Source: Trichopria drosophilae
Lineage: Eukaryota > Arthropoda > Insecta > Hymenoptera > Diapriidae
Direction: 5' to 3'
NCBI GenBank assembly: GCA_030407085.1
Contig: CM059582.1
Coordinates: 88,898,001-88,962,000 of the forward strand
Length of the DNA: 64,000 nucleotides
Translations under genes and position numbers: made by a program
In this document: positions 10,799 to 20,179 of the stretch, in pieces
Position numbering within the stretch: the stretch's first letter is position 1
How the letters are laid out: each line of letters opens with the position of its first letter
The notes under the pieces: generated by a model
Databases searched by the model: none
Seen by the model: the letters and a program-made list of their open reading frames with translations, nothing else
Told to the model about the DNA's origin: nothing

Positions 10799-11974
10799 AT
10801 GGAAACTGATAAAAAACAAATGCCAACTCTAGACCAAAATGGTGAAAATACGGATGACATACACTCCCTCGCTACTCACATTGTGTATCAAGAAACTCAA
10901 AATTTTGACGAAGAGACTGATAATGAAGATGAGGTGTCGTTGAAACCATCGACACATTCGCCATTATTCTCTGTCGAAATCGGGGGCAAGATGGCGGAAG
11001 TAGAAGCATATCAATCTCCAAATGAAAAGCGTGCTCACATGTCGCCTATAGTGCAGACAGGTATTCTCAATACACTAGCGTTGCTTTTGTCAACGACGTA
11101 CTCATTGAACAAATCATCGAGTAAAAGACTCTGTGTTGGTATGGCACCTACGGATGCAGGTTTATTCATACCCGTTGTAAAAATTTATAATAACCAATCA
11201 TCAACTGGACTAACTATACAGTCGGATAGCTGGTCAATGTTCACGAAAGTCATCGACACCGTGTCATCGTATTTTGACGATTCGTATTTCAAACGCTCGG
11301 CTGCCTTACGCGATACAAAAATAAATGTCAAAGAGTTTAACATACTCTTCACAACGTCGTACGGTGCGAAAGCGGTTTTATTCGAACAAGTCGCCAGCGA
11401 TAATAATAATGATGAAAATGGGTTTAGTGATAATGGTAAGAAAGCAGCAGCAGCAACAGCAGCAGTGGCCGAGAATAAGTTTCCCGAAGATAAAAATATG
11501 TTGAAAACACCTGAAAAACATATCGATGTCGAGAGTGCTAACCAGCCACCACCGAGGAAGAAACAAAAGAAGGAAGCATCTGACACAAGAATATTGAGAA
11601 GGAAAACTTTTACCCCCTCGATCGTAATGCACAAATCTACATTTGACGGTTTGAAAAGAATAGTGATCTGTGTCGAAGAACGAATGAAAATGCTCAATGA
11701 AATTTTCGAAGATGTACAAAAATGTAGATTTCGAATCGAGGATGAAATTCTGAGACATCTTCTTTCACAAAATTACAAAAACCTACCTTGCGATTTGCGT
11801 ATCGAACAAATTCTTGTTGACAATCGGGAAGAAATGTGTAATTCCATGAAATCACAAATGTCAAAGGCTTTCTTTGCATATAGTTTGTTAAACATAACTG
11901 TGTATGAACTTATCGTACTATTTTTAGAAGTAATCATCGAAAATACAAAAACCACGTTTAATGCTGTACTTTAA
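10799..11974 (+). CDS. Polinton plus-strand protein with possible PC4-like ssDNA-binding segment
   Basis: An intact 391-aa ORF and the first gene of the plus-strand unit. The N-terminal ~60 residues are acidic. Residues about 110-200 contain GLFIPVVKIYNN, then STGLTIQSDSWSMF, then a second strand-rich stretch (EFNILFTTSYGAKAVLFEQ). This order (beta strand, GL-x-L, Trp-containing helix) resembles the PC4/whirly-type single-strand DNA-binding fold; this is my inference from pattern and weak. It is followed by a Lys/Arg-rich linker (PPPRKKQKKE) and a helical C-terminal third. AATAAA at 12003-12008 could serve as polyadenylation signal. Start: first ATG, preceded by stop codons. Confidence 0.7.
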   Translation: METDKKQMPTLDQNGENTDDIHSLATHIVYQETQNFDEETDNEDEVSLKPSTHSPLFSVEIGGKMAEVEAYQSPNEKRAHMSPIVQTGILNTLALLLSTTYSLNKSSSKRLCVGMAPTDAGLFIPVVKIYNNQSSTGLTIQSDSWSMFTKVIDTVSSYFDDSYFKRSAALRDTKINVKEFNILFTTSYGAKAVLFEQVASDNNNDENGFSDNGKKAAAATAAVAENKFPEDKNMLKTPEKHIDVESANQPPPRKKQKKEASDTRILRRKTFTPSIVMHKSTFDGLKRIVICVEERMKMLNEIFEDVQKCRFRIEDEILRHLLSQNYKNLPCDLRIEQILVDNREEMCNSMKSQMSKAFFAYSLLNITVYELIVLFLEVIIENTKTTFNAVL

Positions 11975-12002
11975 AATTGACATGTATCATCATTCAAGCT
12001 GA

Positions 12003-12008
12003 AATAAA
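12003..12008 (+). terminator. Polyadenylation signal AATAAA
   Basis: A canonical AATAAA lies about 30 bases after the stop codon of the 10799-11974 gene. Confidence 0.4.
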
Positions 12009-12399
12009 TTACTTTTTAAAGTTTCCACGTCTTGCCTATCTGTAACCTGATAGCTTTAAGTAAATGTTTCATTCAGAAGGATCACTTCTTCTAAGATGTA
12101 TCGCCTTGGTCTTTGATGTTGGAGCGTCGTCGTTTATTTCTATTTTAGCCTGCTGTGTATGTGCATGCGTGTGTGTGTGTGCATGTGTGTACAAATAATA
12201 TACTCACTTTGCGCCTGTATTTATACTTATATACGGCAATTTCCGGAAAGAGGATGTAGCCGCATATGTTTCGGATTTTCTGACTTGACACAAATTATAC
12301 TTTCAATAACTCGGTTTTGAAGACGCTTGCAAGCATTGTCGAAGGGGGCGACACCGGTTAGTCTTGTCAAACGCGGTTCCCCATCTTCGATATTCGCGA

Positions 12400-12543
12400 A
12401 AATCAAGCTCGCGAAAGCCCGGGAGGGGAGCTATTCGCACTAAACGAGCTTGCGAAGGCCGCGGTTGGAGGGGAGCTTTTCGCGGTAGATAAGCTCGCGA
12501 GAGCCCCGGGACGCACCTCGCCGCCGCCGCCGCCGCCGCCGCG
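12400..12543. promoter_or_regulatory. GC-rich tandem repeat and (CCG)n tract upstream of the packaging ATPase
   Basis: Three imperfect ~43-bp units each begin with A/GAGCT-C/T-GCGA-A/G and contain GGAGGGGAGCT (units at about 12404, 12446 and 12491). A run of eight CCG units follows at 12519-12543. The block is strikingly GC- and CpG-rich in an otherwise AT-rich element and sits ~130 bp upstream of the ATPase start. A promoter role is inference; it could also be a tandem duplication without function. Confidence 0.5.
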
Positions 12544-12675
12544 GTTATATGAATGTTTTCGCGTTATGTATATTTATCGATATATCCTATTATTATTATT
12601 ACGACAAATCAGTCACTTACGTCAGATTATCGCGTACAGACGTTTCGAAAAATGTCGTCAAGTTGAAAAGTCTCT

Positions 12676-13312
12676 ATGGATACACGGTGGAAACACCCCT
12701 GGACGTGCCTGGTATGTGGCCCTACAGGATGTGGAAAAACAATTTTCGTGACCAAATTTTTAAAAAATTTACCCCTAATGGCGGATACCTCGTTCGATCG
12801 GGTGATTTTTTATTACAGCGAATGGCAAGCTGAATATCGTGATAAAATGATTGTAGCTGGTAAGTCAACCGCTGCGCAACTTGGGATCGAATTTCGAGAA
12901 GGACAACGACATTAAAAAGTTGATTATAATCGACGATCTTATGCGCGAATCGTCGAGTAATACAATCATGGATCTTTTTACCAAAGGCAGTCATCATAAA
13001 AATTTGAGTGTAATTTTCATAACGCAAAATATTTTTCACCAGGGTCGTGGACAGCGCGACATTTCCCTCAATACCAATTACCTAGTTTTGTTTAAAAATC
13101 CTCGAGATAGGGCTCAAATTCAGCATCTCGCACGGCAAGTATATCCGGAAAATTCAAAGTTTCTTCAAGAAGCTTACAGAGATGCAACTTATCGCCCGCA
13201 CGGTTATCTTCTCTTAGATCTTAAACAAACCACACCAGATGATTTTAGATTTCGTACATGTATATTCCCGGATGAACAACCGCACGTTGCATATGTACCG
13301 AGACGTAAATGA
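12676..13312 (+). pseudogene. Polinton FtsK/HerA-type (A32-like) packaging ATPase, frameshifted
   Basis: This ATPase would pump DNA into the capsid. The first frame (12676-12915) has the Walker A loop GPTGCGKT after an HPWTCLV strand. A second frame (from 12881) carries Walker B (KLIIIDDLM), a sensor-like VIFITQN and the C-terminal half ending at 13312. The two frames meet at about 12895-12915, after GIEFREG. At that point family members have a short additional stretch before Walker B, so a small deletion with frame change is likely. The start at 12676 is the only ATG just before the first conserved strand, since an in-frame stop lies upstream. Everything except the junction looks well conserved. 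Confidence 0.85.
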
Positions 13313-13384
13313 ACAAAAGTGAACAAGATCTGAAAAAAACGCGCACATGCAATTATTATTTTCAGTATCCGGTTAACCGCGGCG

Positions 13385-13894
13385 ATGGCAGTATCGACTG
13401 TTGGAAAACATAAAAATAACAAAAATAATCTCCTCACAATAAATCGTAAAGATAGAAATCCTGCACAAAGAGGATACTGCAGTCTTCCGTGTTTTTCACC
13501 CTTTGGAAAAAAATATCTCGCTTTATTACACGCTCTGTGTCATGCTGATAAACAACAACGTAAAGCTCTACTGAAAACCGCCGACAAAAAACTCTTTAAA
13601 TACATCTGCGAATGTGCGCTCAATGTACTGCGAGGTGTTATTTCTTTAAAATCACGAGAGAAGAGTTTACTTCGAAAGCATAAACAAACTTTACGCACGC
13701 TTGTCTTGTCTGCGAAGAAAAGGGGTCAAAGAAGGTCTAGACAGATCGGTGGTGGTGGTAGTACTGGTGGATGCTGTACGTGGAAACGGAAACGACGGCT
13801 TCTATTACAAAAAGATGGAAATTGGATACCGATTCTTTTAGCACCAGTTATCAGTGCTATTTTCTCGAAATTACTCGGCACCAGCAGTGATTAA
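13385..13894 (+). CDS. Conserved small basic Polinton protein
   Basis: A 169-aa intact ORF. The middle has a helical, Lys/Arg-rich block (KQQRKALLKTADKKL, then CECALNVLRG, then LLRKHKQTLRTL) that I recognise as recurrent in animal Polintons between the ATPase and the integrase. The C terminus ends in a hydrophobic patch (WIPILLAPVISAIFSKLL) after a Gly/Ser-rich linker. A nucleoprotein or core-protein role, like small basic adenovirus core proteins, is inference from charge and position. It ends 14 bases before the next ATG at 13908. Confidence 0.7.
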   Translation: MAVSTVGKHKNNKNNLLTINRKDRNPAQRGYCSLPCFSPFGKKYLALLHALCHADKQQRKALLKTADKKLFKYICECALNVLRGVISLKSREKSLLRKHKQTLRTLVLSAKKRGQRRSRQIGGGGSTGGCCTWKRKRRLLLQKDGNWIPILLAPVISAIFSKLLGTSSD

Positions 13895-13907
13895 AAAACA
13901 TTACCTT

Positions 13908-14864
13908 ATGGAGTATGCAAAGAAAATGATACTAGTTCCCGAAAGTGAGGTACGCGGTGCGAATGACGATAAGAGAACGGCACAAACACCCGGGACGGCA
14001 CTTTCGAGATTGGACGAGGAATTATCGTATATTCTCCAGGGTGGAAATAGTGAGGCGTTTGATTGCGATGATATTTCCACGTTTAAGATTAAAGACGGTG
14101 AGGCAGCAAAAATTTTTCATGAACGTGGTAAACTCGCTCGGTACATTCGAACACTCCAAAGATATCTCCATTTTTTCACCAAACAATTATATGGTGAAAA
14201 ACGAACAAACGTACAGAATGCAAAAGATATCAACGGTATTGAAGATATTGGTCATATCGAGAATGAGGGGGGTCAGGAACATCAGCAAAAACAGAATTCG
14301 CTAAACAGTGGACAGGTAATTTCTAAGACTCAATATGATGAAGCAACCTCGAAGGTAAAGGATATGATTCCAAAGACAAATCCGATTGCTATCTCTGAAA
14401 TTCTGAAAAGTATTCCTATCTCGTATAGACCAAAAGCTTTGAAATTACTAAATCATCTACATCGCTCGAAACGTATTTCCTGGGACAGCGAAGGTATTGT
14501 AAGTGTCGACGGTTATGAACTTATCGGGTCTGACATTGTCGATCTCGTCAACGATGCAACACGTTCGCGAAAATCTGCACGACCAGTTGGTCGCGAAGAG
14601 TTTATCCGTGCTCTTCGTGCAGAACGCATCCCGCAACGTTCCGTCGGTAACAAATCTTTGTGGAACCTTGCGGCGACCTCGCGATTTGGTAAAAAAGCCC
14701 GAGATATTATAAACGCTGCGAGATTACGAAAAAACTTGTCGAAAAGTGTCGTCAGCGGCGAAGAAGAGGAGAAGGACAGTGAAAGTGAGAGAGAAAGAGT
14801 GAAAACGCCACAACGCAAACACGATAAATCAGGACAGATGGAATGGCTGGACCTCGAAATGTAA
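13908..14864 (+). CDS. Conserved Polinton protein of unknown function
   Basis: I chose the ATG at 13908 rather than the upstream frame opening at 13854, because it follows the previous stop (13892-13894) and leads straight into the recurrent opening MEYAKKMILVPESE; this gives 318 aa. An N-terminal helical domain contains LSRLDEELSYIL. A charged linker follows, then a domain at about residues 150-240 (SEILKSIPISYRPKALKLLNHLHRSKRISW) with a winged-helix-like look. The tail is basic and Ser/Glu-rich. The last 22 bases overlap the integrase start, suggesting coupled expression. Homologues between ATPase and integrase in other Polintons are recalled from family knowledge; function unknown. Confidence 0.7.
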   Translation: MEYAKKMILVPESEVRGANDDKRTAQTPGTALSRLDEELSYILQGGNSEAFDCDDISTFKIKDGEAAKIFHERGKLARYIRTLQRYLHFFTKQLYGEKRTNVQNAKDINGIEDIGHIENEGGQEHQQKQNSLNSGQVISKTQYDEATSKVKDMIPKTNPIAISEILKSIPISYRPKALKLLNHLHRSKRISWDSEGIVSVDGYELIGSDIVDLVNDATRSRKSARPVGREEFIRALRAERIPQRSVGNKSLWNLAATSRFGKKARDIINAARLRKNLSKSVVSGEEEEKDSESERERVKTPQRKHDKSGQMEWLDLEM

Positions 14865-15949
14865 CGGAAAACGATCTCGAGCACATCTACTACGATCCTT
14901 CACATCCCGTCGGCTACTCGGGTGCCCGAAATATTATTCGTTTCAAAAAGCATCGCATTTCAGAGAAAAACATTCACGAGTGGCTAAATCAGCAAGATGG
15001 CTACACTCTACACAGGCCTATCAAAAGACGTTTTCAACGTTTAAGATATTCCGTTACAAATATTGACGACCTTTGGGAAGCCGATCTCGTAGATTTACGA
15101 TCTCTGAAGACTTACAACGACAATAAAAGCTACGTGCTTGTCGTCATAGATGTATTGAGTAAATATGTATGGGTCGAATCACTTCGAGATAAAAGTGCCC
15201 TTGAAGTTCTCCCCGGGTTTAAAAGAATTTTCGATAGAAACGATGGTCGTACACCGGTCGTTCTTCAGACAGACCGCGGAAAAGAATTTATCGGTAAAGC
15301 GGTGCAAAATTATCTGCGTGAAATAGACATTCAATTTCACGTTACTCTTAGCAACCCCGATGTAAAAGCAGCGATCGTTGAACGGTTCAATCGTACCCTG
15401 AAGGAGCGAATATGGCGCTATTTCACACATAAAAATACCAGGCGTTACGTTGATATTTTGCAAAAAATTACCGACGCGTACAATAACTCTTTCCACACAA
15501 GTATAAAAATGATACCGGCTTCGGTAACCTTATTCAACGCCCACATTGCACGTCAAAATATCGAATCCAGATATCGCTCGAAAAGCAGACACAAGTCGTA
15601 TAAATATGAAATAGGTGATCACGTTCGAATCAGTAGTGCTAAAAACGCATTCAAGAAAGGCTACGAACGTGGCTGGAGTGAGGAGATTTTTCGTATAAAG
15701 GCCGTTTTAAAACGTCAAAATCTTTTGGTTTACGAGCTCGAAGACTTGAACGGCGAAGAGATTGAGGGCTATTTTTACCCGCAAGAACTAGGGGCAGTCT
15801 CGAAAATCCGAACAGAACAAGAATTTAAAATTGACCGTGTAATCCGCTCTAAAGGTCAAGGTGCGAAGAAAGAATACTTTGTTAGCTGGGTTGGTTTTCC
15901 CGAAAAATTCAACTCGTGGATCTCTGCTAGTAGTTTAAATAACCTTTAA
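14843..15949 (+). CDS. Polinton integrase (retroviral-type, with chromodomain)
   Basis: A 368-aa intact integrase that would insert the element into chromosomal DNA. The N-terminal part lacks an obvious HHCC finger. The rve core has all three acidic residues: D in LWEADLVDL, D in LQTDRGKEF and E in AAIVERFNRTLKERI. An SH3-like segment (YEIGDHVRIS) precedes a C-terminal chromodomain (about residues 318-368: FKIDRVIRSKG...EYFVSWVGFPEKFNSW), which could direct integration to particular chromatin. It overlaps the preceding gene by 22 bases and is followed two bases later by the penton gene. No break seen. Confidence 0.93.
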   Translation: MAGPRNVTENDLEHIYYDPSHPVGYSGARNIIRFKKHRISEKNIHEWLNQQDGYTLHRPIKRRFQRLRYSVTNIDDLWEADLVDLRSLKTYNDNKSYVLVVIDVLSKYVWVESLRDKSALEVLPGFKRIFDRNDGRTPVVLQTDRGKEFIGKAVQNYLREIDIQFHVTLSNPDVKAAIVERFNRTLKERIWRYFTHKNTRRYVDILQKITDAYNNSFHTSIKMIPASVTLFNAHIARQNIESRYRSKSRHKSYKYEIGDHVRISSAKNAFKKGYERGWSEEIFRIKAVLKRQNLLVYELEDLNGEEIEGYFYPQELGAVSKIRTEQEFKIDRVIRSKGQGAKKEYFVSWVGFPEKFNSWISASSLNNL

Positions 15950-15951
15950 AA

Positions 15952-16797
15952 ATGCATCACTCACAAATGGATGAGTTTTTTCTAGTTTTACCCAGCAACA
16001 GTAGTATGAAATATTTTCCCGATAATACAACTACAAGATTCACGACAGTTCTTCCCAAGGAAATTGAATTAACAGGGAACTGGTTAGTGGGATTATCGGA
16101 AATTCACGTACCTTACAGTGTTGTACATATAAGACGTAATAATAATTCATTCACATTTGGAAGCTTGGAGCTTGGGGCCGATGGACTGCAAGTTATCGAT
16201 ACAACCAGTGTTAATATTTCCGAAGGTTATTACAATAGTGTATCTGATTTTGTAGACGGAATCAACGATCGTCTAAAAGTTTTTTACGACCAATTTTCAG
16301 ACGGAGTACACTTACAATTCAATTATGCAAATACACGCGGGGGCATCGTTTCTTCGTTTTGTGCGCAAAAAGATTGTAAAAAATCACATTACTTTCTTTT
16401 TCACAGTTCGGTAAATAGGATTCTCGGACTTCCCGATATAGCGAACATTACTCGTAAAGAGGGGGAAGAAACTGATAAGAAAAATCGGATACATCGTTAC
16501 TACCCTGCTAGTTTATCCCGAGCGATCCCCGATCAGTTATTTGTCTACACCGATATTTGCGAACCAAACATTGTCGGTGATTCCCAAGTGACTTTATTGC
16601 GAATCGTTAATGTAGGCGGAAAAAATTATAATTACGGTGAAACTGTGGTAAGGCGTTTTTCACCACCCAATTACATTCCACTTTTGTCGAAAAGATTTCG
16701 CGAAATTACAATAGATATAAGAGACCACGCAGGGGTACCAATACCATTCGAATACGGAACGTTGACCGTCACTCTTCACTTTAAAAGACAATATTGA
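15952..16797 (+). CDS. Polinton minor capsid (penton-like) protein
   Basis: A 281-aa intact ORF with the characteristic opening FFLVLPSNSSMKYFPDNTTTRF followed by a strand-rich body (LTGNWLVGLSEIHVPYS) and a C-terminal strand ending in ...LTVTLHFKRQY. This pattern is that of the single-jelly-roll penton protein found next to the major capsid gene in Polintons; it would sit at the capsid vertices. The ATG at 15952 has a second in-frame ATG six codons later. It ends with TGA. Confidence 0.85.
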   Translation: MHHSQMDEFFLVLPSNSSMKYFPDNTTTRFTTVLPKEIELTGNWLVGLSEIHVPYSVVHIRRNNNSFTFGSLELGADGLQVIDTTSVNISEGYYNSVSDFVDGINDRLKVFYDQFSDGVHLQFNYANTRGGIVSSFCAQKDCKKSHYFLFHSSVNRILGLPDIANITRKEGEETDKKNRIHRYYPASLSRAIPDQLFVYTDICEPNIVGDSQVTLLRIVNVGGKNYNYGETVVRRFSPPNYIPLLSKRFREITIDIRDHAGVPIPFEYGTLTVTLHFKRQY

Positions 16798-16807
16798 ATG
16801 GTGTACA

Positions 16808-17440
16808 ATGTTGAATAATAATAATTACATCACATACTACGATGAACAGGCTGGTAGTGGTTTTGGTGGAAACTTGTTGGGTAAAGGTCGACAAATTCGA
16901 AACGTTTATGTCGGTTCTCTGGATCAGCGCGGTCACGGAATCGGAAGTTTTCTCGGAGGATTGTTTAGACGTATATTACCCTTATTAGGTAAAGGAGCGA
17001 CTGCAGTTGGTAAAGAGGCCTTACGTGCTGGAATAAAGGTTCTCGATGATGTCGGCGAGAAGAAGGTTTCATTCAAGGAATCGTTAAGAAATCGCGCCAA
17101 AGAATCTGGCAAAAACCTCACAAGCAAAGTAAGAGAGAAACTTTCAAAAATGATGTCTGGTTCGGGGTATAAAAGTTTATCAAAAATAGATCCTTTTCAG
17201 TATTCATCTGGTAATACGTTAGTGCATGTCACACAGCGACGTCGTCGACGCAACGCCAGTAAATTACGCAAAACCAATTCGGGGCGTGTTTCGAAACGAA
17301 AGATAAATAGTTCTCGAGGGAATAAGAAGAAGACGGTAAAGAAGAAGAAGAAAACTCAGAAGAGAAAGAAGAAAAATATCGCAAAGTGTAGGAGTAGAAA
17401 ACGAAAGCGTAATATCGAATCAAACGACATATTTAGATAA
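16808..17440 (+). CDS. pVI-like membrane-active / basic core protein of the Polinton
   Basis: A 210-aa intact ORF. It starts with a short tyrosine-rich region (YYDEQAGSGFGG). Next is an amphipathic segment (HGIGSFLGGLFRRILPLLGKG) resembling the membrane-lytic helix of adenovirus protein VI, as described for Polintons. The MSGSGYKSL motif is a plausible protease processing neighbourhood. The C-terminal 70 residues are almost entirely Lys/Arg/Ser, suggesting DNA binding. It lies between the penton and major capsid genes, the usual position. Confidence 0.78.
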   Translation: MLNNNNYITYYDEQAGSGFGGNLLGKGRQIRNVYVGSLDQRGHGIGSFLGGLFRRILPLLGKGATAVGKEALRAGIKVLDDVGEKKVSFKESLRNRAKESGKNLTSKVREKLSKMMSGSGYKSLSKIDPFQYSSGNTLVHVTQRRRRRNASKLRKTNSGRVSKRKINSSRGNKKKTVKKKKKTQKRKKKNIAKCRSRKRKRNIESNDIFR

Positions 17441-17451
17441 AAATAGAAATA

Positions 17452-18768
17452 ATGTCGTTTCTCCATTCACACTCGTGCGAGTGCATGAAATCCGAGCTCG
17501 ACCTCTTCACCTTACCTCCAACACAAACGACGATCGAGAGCTCGCACTGGGTGCATTATAAACCCGTTTCTTCGTTAACAGATGACTCGCCGATAGAATT
17601 TGTTGTACCCGGTCATGGCGAAGAGTACATTGACCTTGCGCATACTATGATTAGTCTCAAAGCTCGTATTCACCCCAACGATACAGAAGACAACGCCAAA
17701 GTCGCGCCTGTGAATAACTTTTTGCATTCAATGTTTAATCAGGTAGATGTTTTTTTTAACCAAAAACTAGTATCACCACCTAATAATACCTACGCCTACA
17801 GATCGTACATTGAGACATTATTGAATTACGGTCCAGCGGCAAAGTCTTCGCACTTGACTTCGACGCTTTGGTATAAAGACACTGGGGATCATATGGATTC
17901 GTTACCGTCAAGTACGCATAATGTTGGACTGACTAACCGTAAAAAATATACTGAAAATTCTCAAACAGTGGATCTCATTGGACATTTGCACTGCGATATT
18001 TTTAATCAGGATAAATTCATGTTAAACGGAGTCGAAATACGCTTGCGACTCGTCCGCTCTAAAGATTCGTTTACTCTCATGGACGAATCGGTAGATGGAA
18101 AATTTTCAGTCAATATCAACGATATTACGTTACTAGTACGTCGAGCCAAGATAAACCCAGGTATACTTCTCGCACATGCAAAAACCTTGTCAAATACTAC
18201 AGCGAAGTATCCTCTCACGAGAGTCGAAGTAAAATCGTTTGCGTTGCGTAGTGGAATACTGGGTGATACACTTGATAACGTTATTCTAGGACAGTTACCG
18301 AAAAGGGTGGTTATCGGTTTTGTCGACAATAAAGCTTTTAACGGCGATCGTCGACTTAATCCATTCAATTTTAAAAATTACGGTATAAACTTGTTATCGC
18401 TCTACGTTGACGGTACACAAATACCTAGCAAACCTCTACAGCCAAATTTCAAAACAAATTCAAAACTATTCGTGGAAGCGTATCACACACTGTTTTCAGG
18501 TACAGGTATTCATTTTATGAACGAGGGGAACGAAATCTCCAGGGATGAATTTGCAATTGGCTATTGTCTGTTTGTTTTCGATCTAACGTCTGATCTTTCT
18601 GCAAGTTGCGCTACTCATTGGAACCTCGTAAAAAGCGGTTGCTTACGTATAGAGGTACGCTTCGATGCCGCTCTTGAAAATACCGTAAATTGTATAGTCT
18701 ACGCAGAATACGATAATGTTTTAGAAATCGACTCTTCACGTCAGATTATTACTGATTACAATGCCTAA
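17452..18768 (+). CDS. Polinton major capsid protein (double jelly-roll)
   Basis: A 438-aa intact ORF. Recognisable features include the N-terminal SELDLFTLPPTQTTIES, PIEFVVPGHGEEYIDLAHT, NNFLHSMFNQVDVFFNQ and the C-terminal strand-rich half. It matches the Polinton capsid protein predicted to form the two jelly rolls of a pseudo-hexagonal capsomer. Its length is in the range expected for the family. It directly follows the pVI-like gene. Confidence 0.87.
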   Translation: MSFLHSHSCECMKSELDLFTLPPTQTTIESSHWVHYKPVSSLTDDSPIEFVVPGHGEEYIDLAHTMISLKARIHPNDTEDNAKVAPVNNFLHSMFNQVDVFFNQKLVSPPNNTYAYRSYIETLLNYGPAAKSSHLTSTLWYKDTGDHMDSLPSSTHNVGLTNRKKYTENSQTVDLIGHLHCDIFNQDKFMLNGVEIRLRLVRSKDSFTLMDESVDGKFSVNINDITLLVRRAKINPGILLAHAKTLSNTTAKYPLTRVEVKSFALRSGILGDTLDNVILGQLPKRVVIGFVDNKAFNGDRRLNPFNFKNYGINLLSLYVDGTQIPSKPLQPNFKTNSKLFVEAYHTLFSGTGIHFMNEGNEISRDEFAIGYCLFVFDLTSDLSASCATHWNLVKSGCLRIEVRFDAALENTVNCIVYAEYDNVLEIDSSRQIITDYNA

Positions 18769-18866
18769 ATTCGTAAAGAGAGGGGACACTGTATCGTTTA
18801 AAAGACTGAAACCGAAGAAAATCTGACATTAGTTACACGATCCCAGTTGAGTATAACGGTACAAGT

Positions 18867-19629
18867 ATGGAGTTTATCGTCGACGTTCAAGGTTTTTTAA
18901 ACAAAAAGCACAATTTCATTCCAAAAGAAATTGCTGTTGTTTGCATCGAGAAAAACTATATTGGTCACTGGATTCTACGATCGAACGATAATTTCTCCGA
19001 ATTACCTGACAATTCGCGAAAGACAAATTCGTATCTCTCCGAGCATCATCACGGGATCGAGTGGTTCGACGGTGAATCAGACACGTGTAAAGTATTTCAC
19101 TCACTTCAAGAAATCACGCGACATGCGAGTCATATTTACGTACGTGGATATCAAAAAAAAAAGATTTCTGGAGAAAATTATTATGAGACCATTCACAAAT
19201 TTAGAAGAAAACCCGGATGCTCCAAAGTTCGCCGAAATTCGATCGAATGAAACGTTCTGTATTTATCATGGACTCAGAGTCTCTGACAAATACACGTGCG
19301 CCCTGAATAATGCTGTAAATTTGCGAGAGTGGCTGATTTCGCAAAAATCCGCTTCTGACGACAACAGCAGCAACAACAACAACAATAAAAGTCAAGATTG
19401 GAGTTTGCCGCATTTCACCTCGTCGTCGTCATCGTTATTGTGTGTTTCTACAGAAACTAGTTTCAGTTTCATCGCCGAAGATTGCAGTTCGGAGGCGTCT
19501 AACAAAATCGCCAATGAATTCGAAACAACTGTTACGACCCCTTCAATACATCCAAGGGCATACGAAAGGCGTGTATCCGGCAGATCTGATTCCTCTGGTG
19601 TGGACGAAACCTGCGGTACTAATCGCTAA
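18867..19629 (+). pseudogene. Polinton exonuclease-like protein (VDVQGF type), frameshifted
   Basis: The first frame (18867-19250) opens MEFIVDVQGFLNKKHNFIPKE and carries HGIEWFDG and a YVRGYQKK segment. The second frame takes over at about 19160 and continues through NLEENPDAPKF, CIYHGLRVSDKYTCALNNA and a disordered Ser/Asn-rich tail to 19629. The switch coincides with a run of ten A (19150-19159), so it may be a real one-base slippage or a sequencing error. The VDxQGF...KE opening recurs in insect Polintons and resembles DEDD exonuclease motif I; that function is my inference. Confidence 0.6.
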
Positions 19630-20071
19630 CACGGACGATAAAACAAAACCAGGTTCGCACTGGGTAGCATTCTACGTTGACGAATTTTCCAATGGGATCT
19701 TCTTTGACAGCTATGGATCACCACCATTCATCACGCATCACGTTCTTCGCCTCCGACGCAATTGTAAGACGATCCGTTGGAGCGACAAGTGTCTTCAGAG
19801 CTTTACTTCTTCTGTGTGCGGTCAATATTGCCTTATGTTTTTATATAATATGTCTAACGGTTATAGCTTATATGATTTTCATCAGAATTTCTCTACTGAC
19901 ACTAGAAAAAACGATTACGTCGTGAGCAAGTGGTACGAACAATTTTTAAGAAAATATAGGTATTCTAGAAATAAAAAAAATGATACATGTATCAATTACT
20001 CGTTTAATTATGGCGGTCAATATAATAACAAATGTAACCAATCGTGTAAGCTCAAAATATACTATTTTTGA
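19514..20071 (+). CDS. Adenain-like cysteine protease of the Polinton
   Basis: A 185-aa ORF from the ATG at 19514, chosen because MNSKQLLRPL begins the conserved region; the frame opens upstream at 19442. It contains GVYPADLIP, the catalytic His in KPGSHWVAFYVDE, FFDSYGSPP, and the catalytic Cys with a Gln nearby in SSVCGQYCLMFLYNMS. In adenoviruses and Polintons this enzyme cleaves capsid precursors during maturation. It overlaps the tail of the preceding gene in another frame. AATAAA lies at 20071-20076, right at the stop codon. Confidence 0.87.
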   Translation: MNSKQLLRPLQYIQGHTKGVYPADLIPLVWTKPAVLIANTDDKTKPGSHWVAFYVDEFSNGIFFDSYGSPPFITHHVLRLRRNCKTIRWSDKCLQSFTSSVCGQYCLMFLYNMSNGYSLYDFHQNFSTDTRKNDYVVSKWYEQFLRKYRYSRNKKNDTCINYSFNYGGQYNNKCNQSCKLKIYYF

Positions 20072-20179
20072 ATAAAATACAATGTTTTCTTATTTTATCC
20101 TTGTCCTTCGTATATTTACTAATTTAAAAGACCTCATACATTTTCGACATTCATTATTCTAGTTTGTAATTTTATATTA

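Noticed and set aside
11185..11758. Antisense ORFs of 126 and 170 codons inside the 10799-11974 gene
   Set aside because: Shadows of the coding strand. The sense frame is longer, intact and in line with its neighbours.
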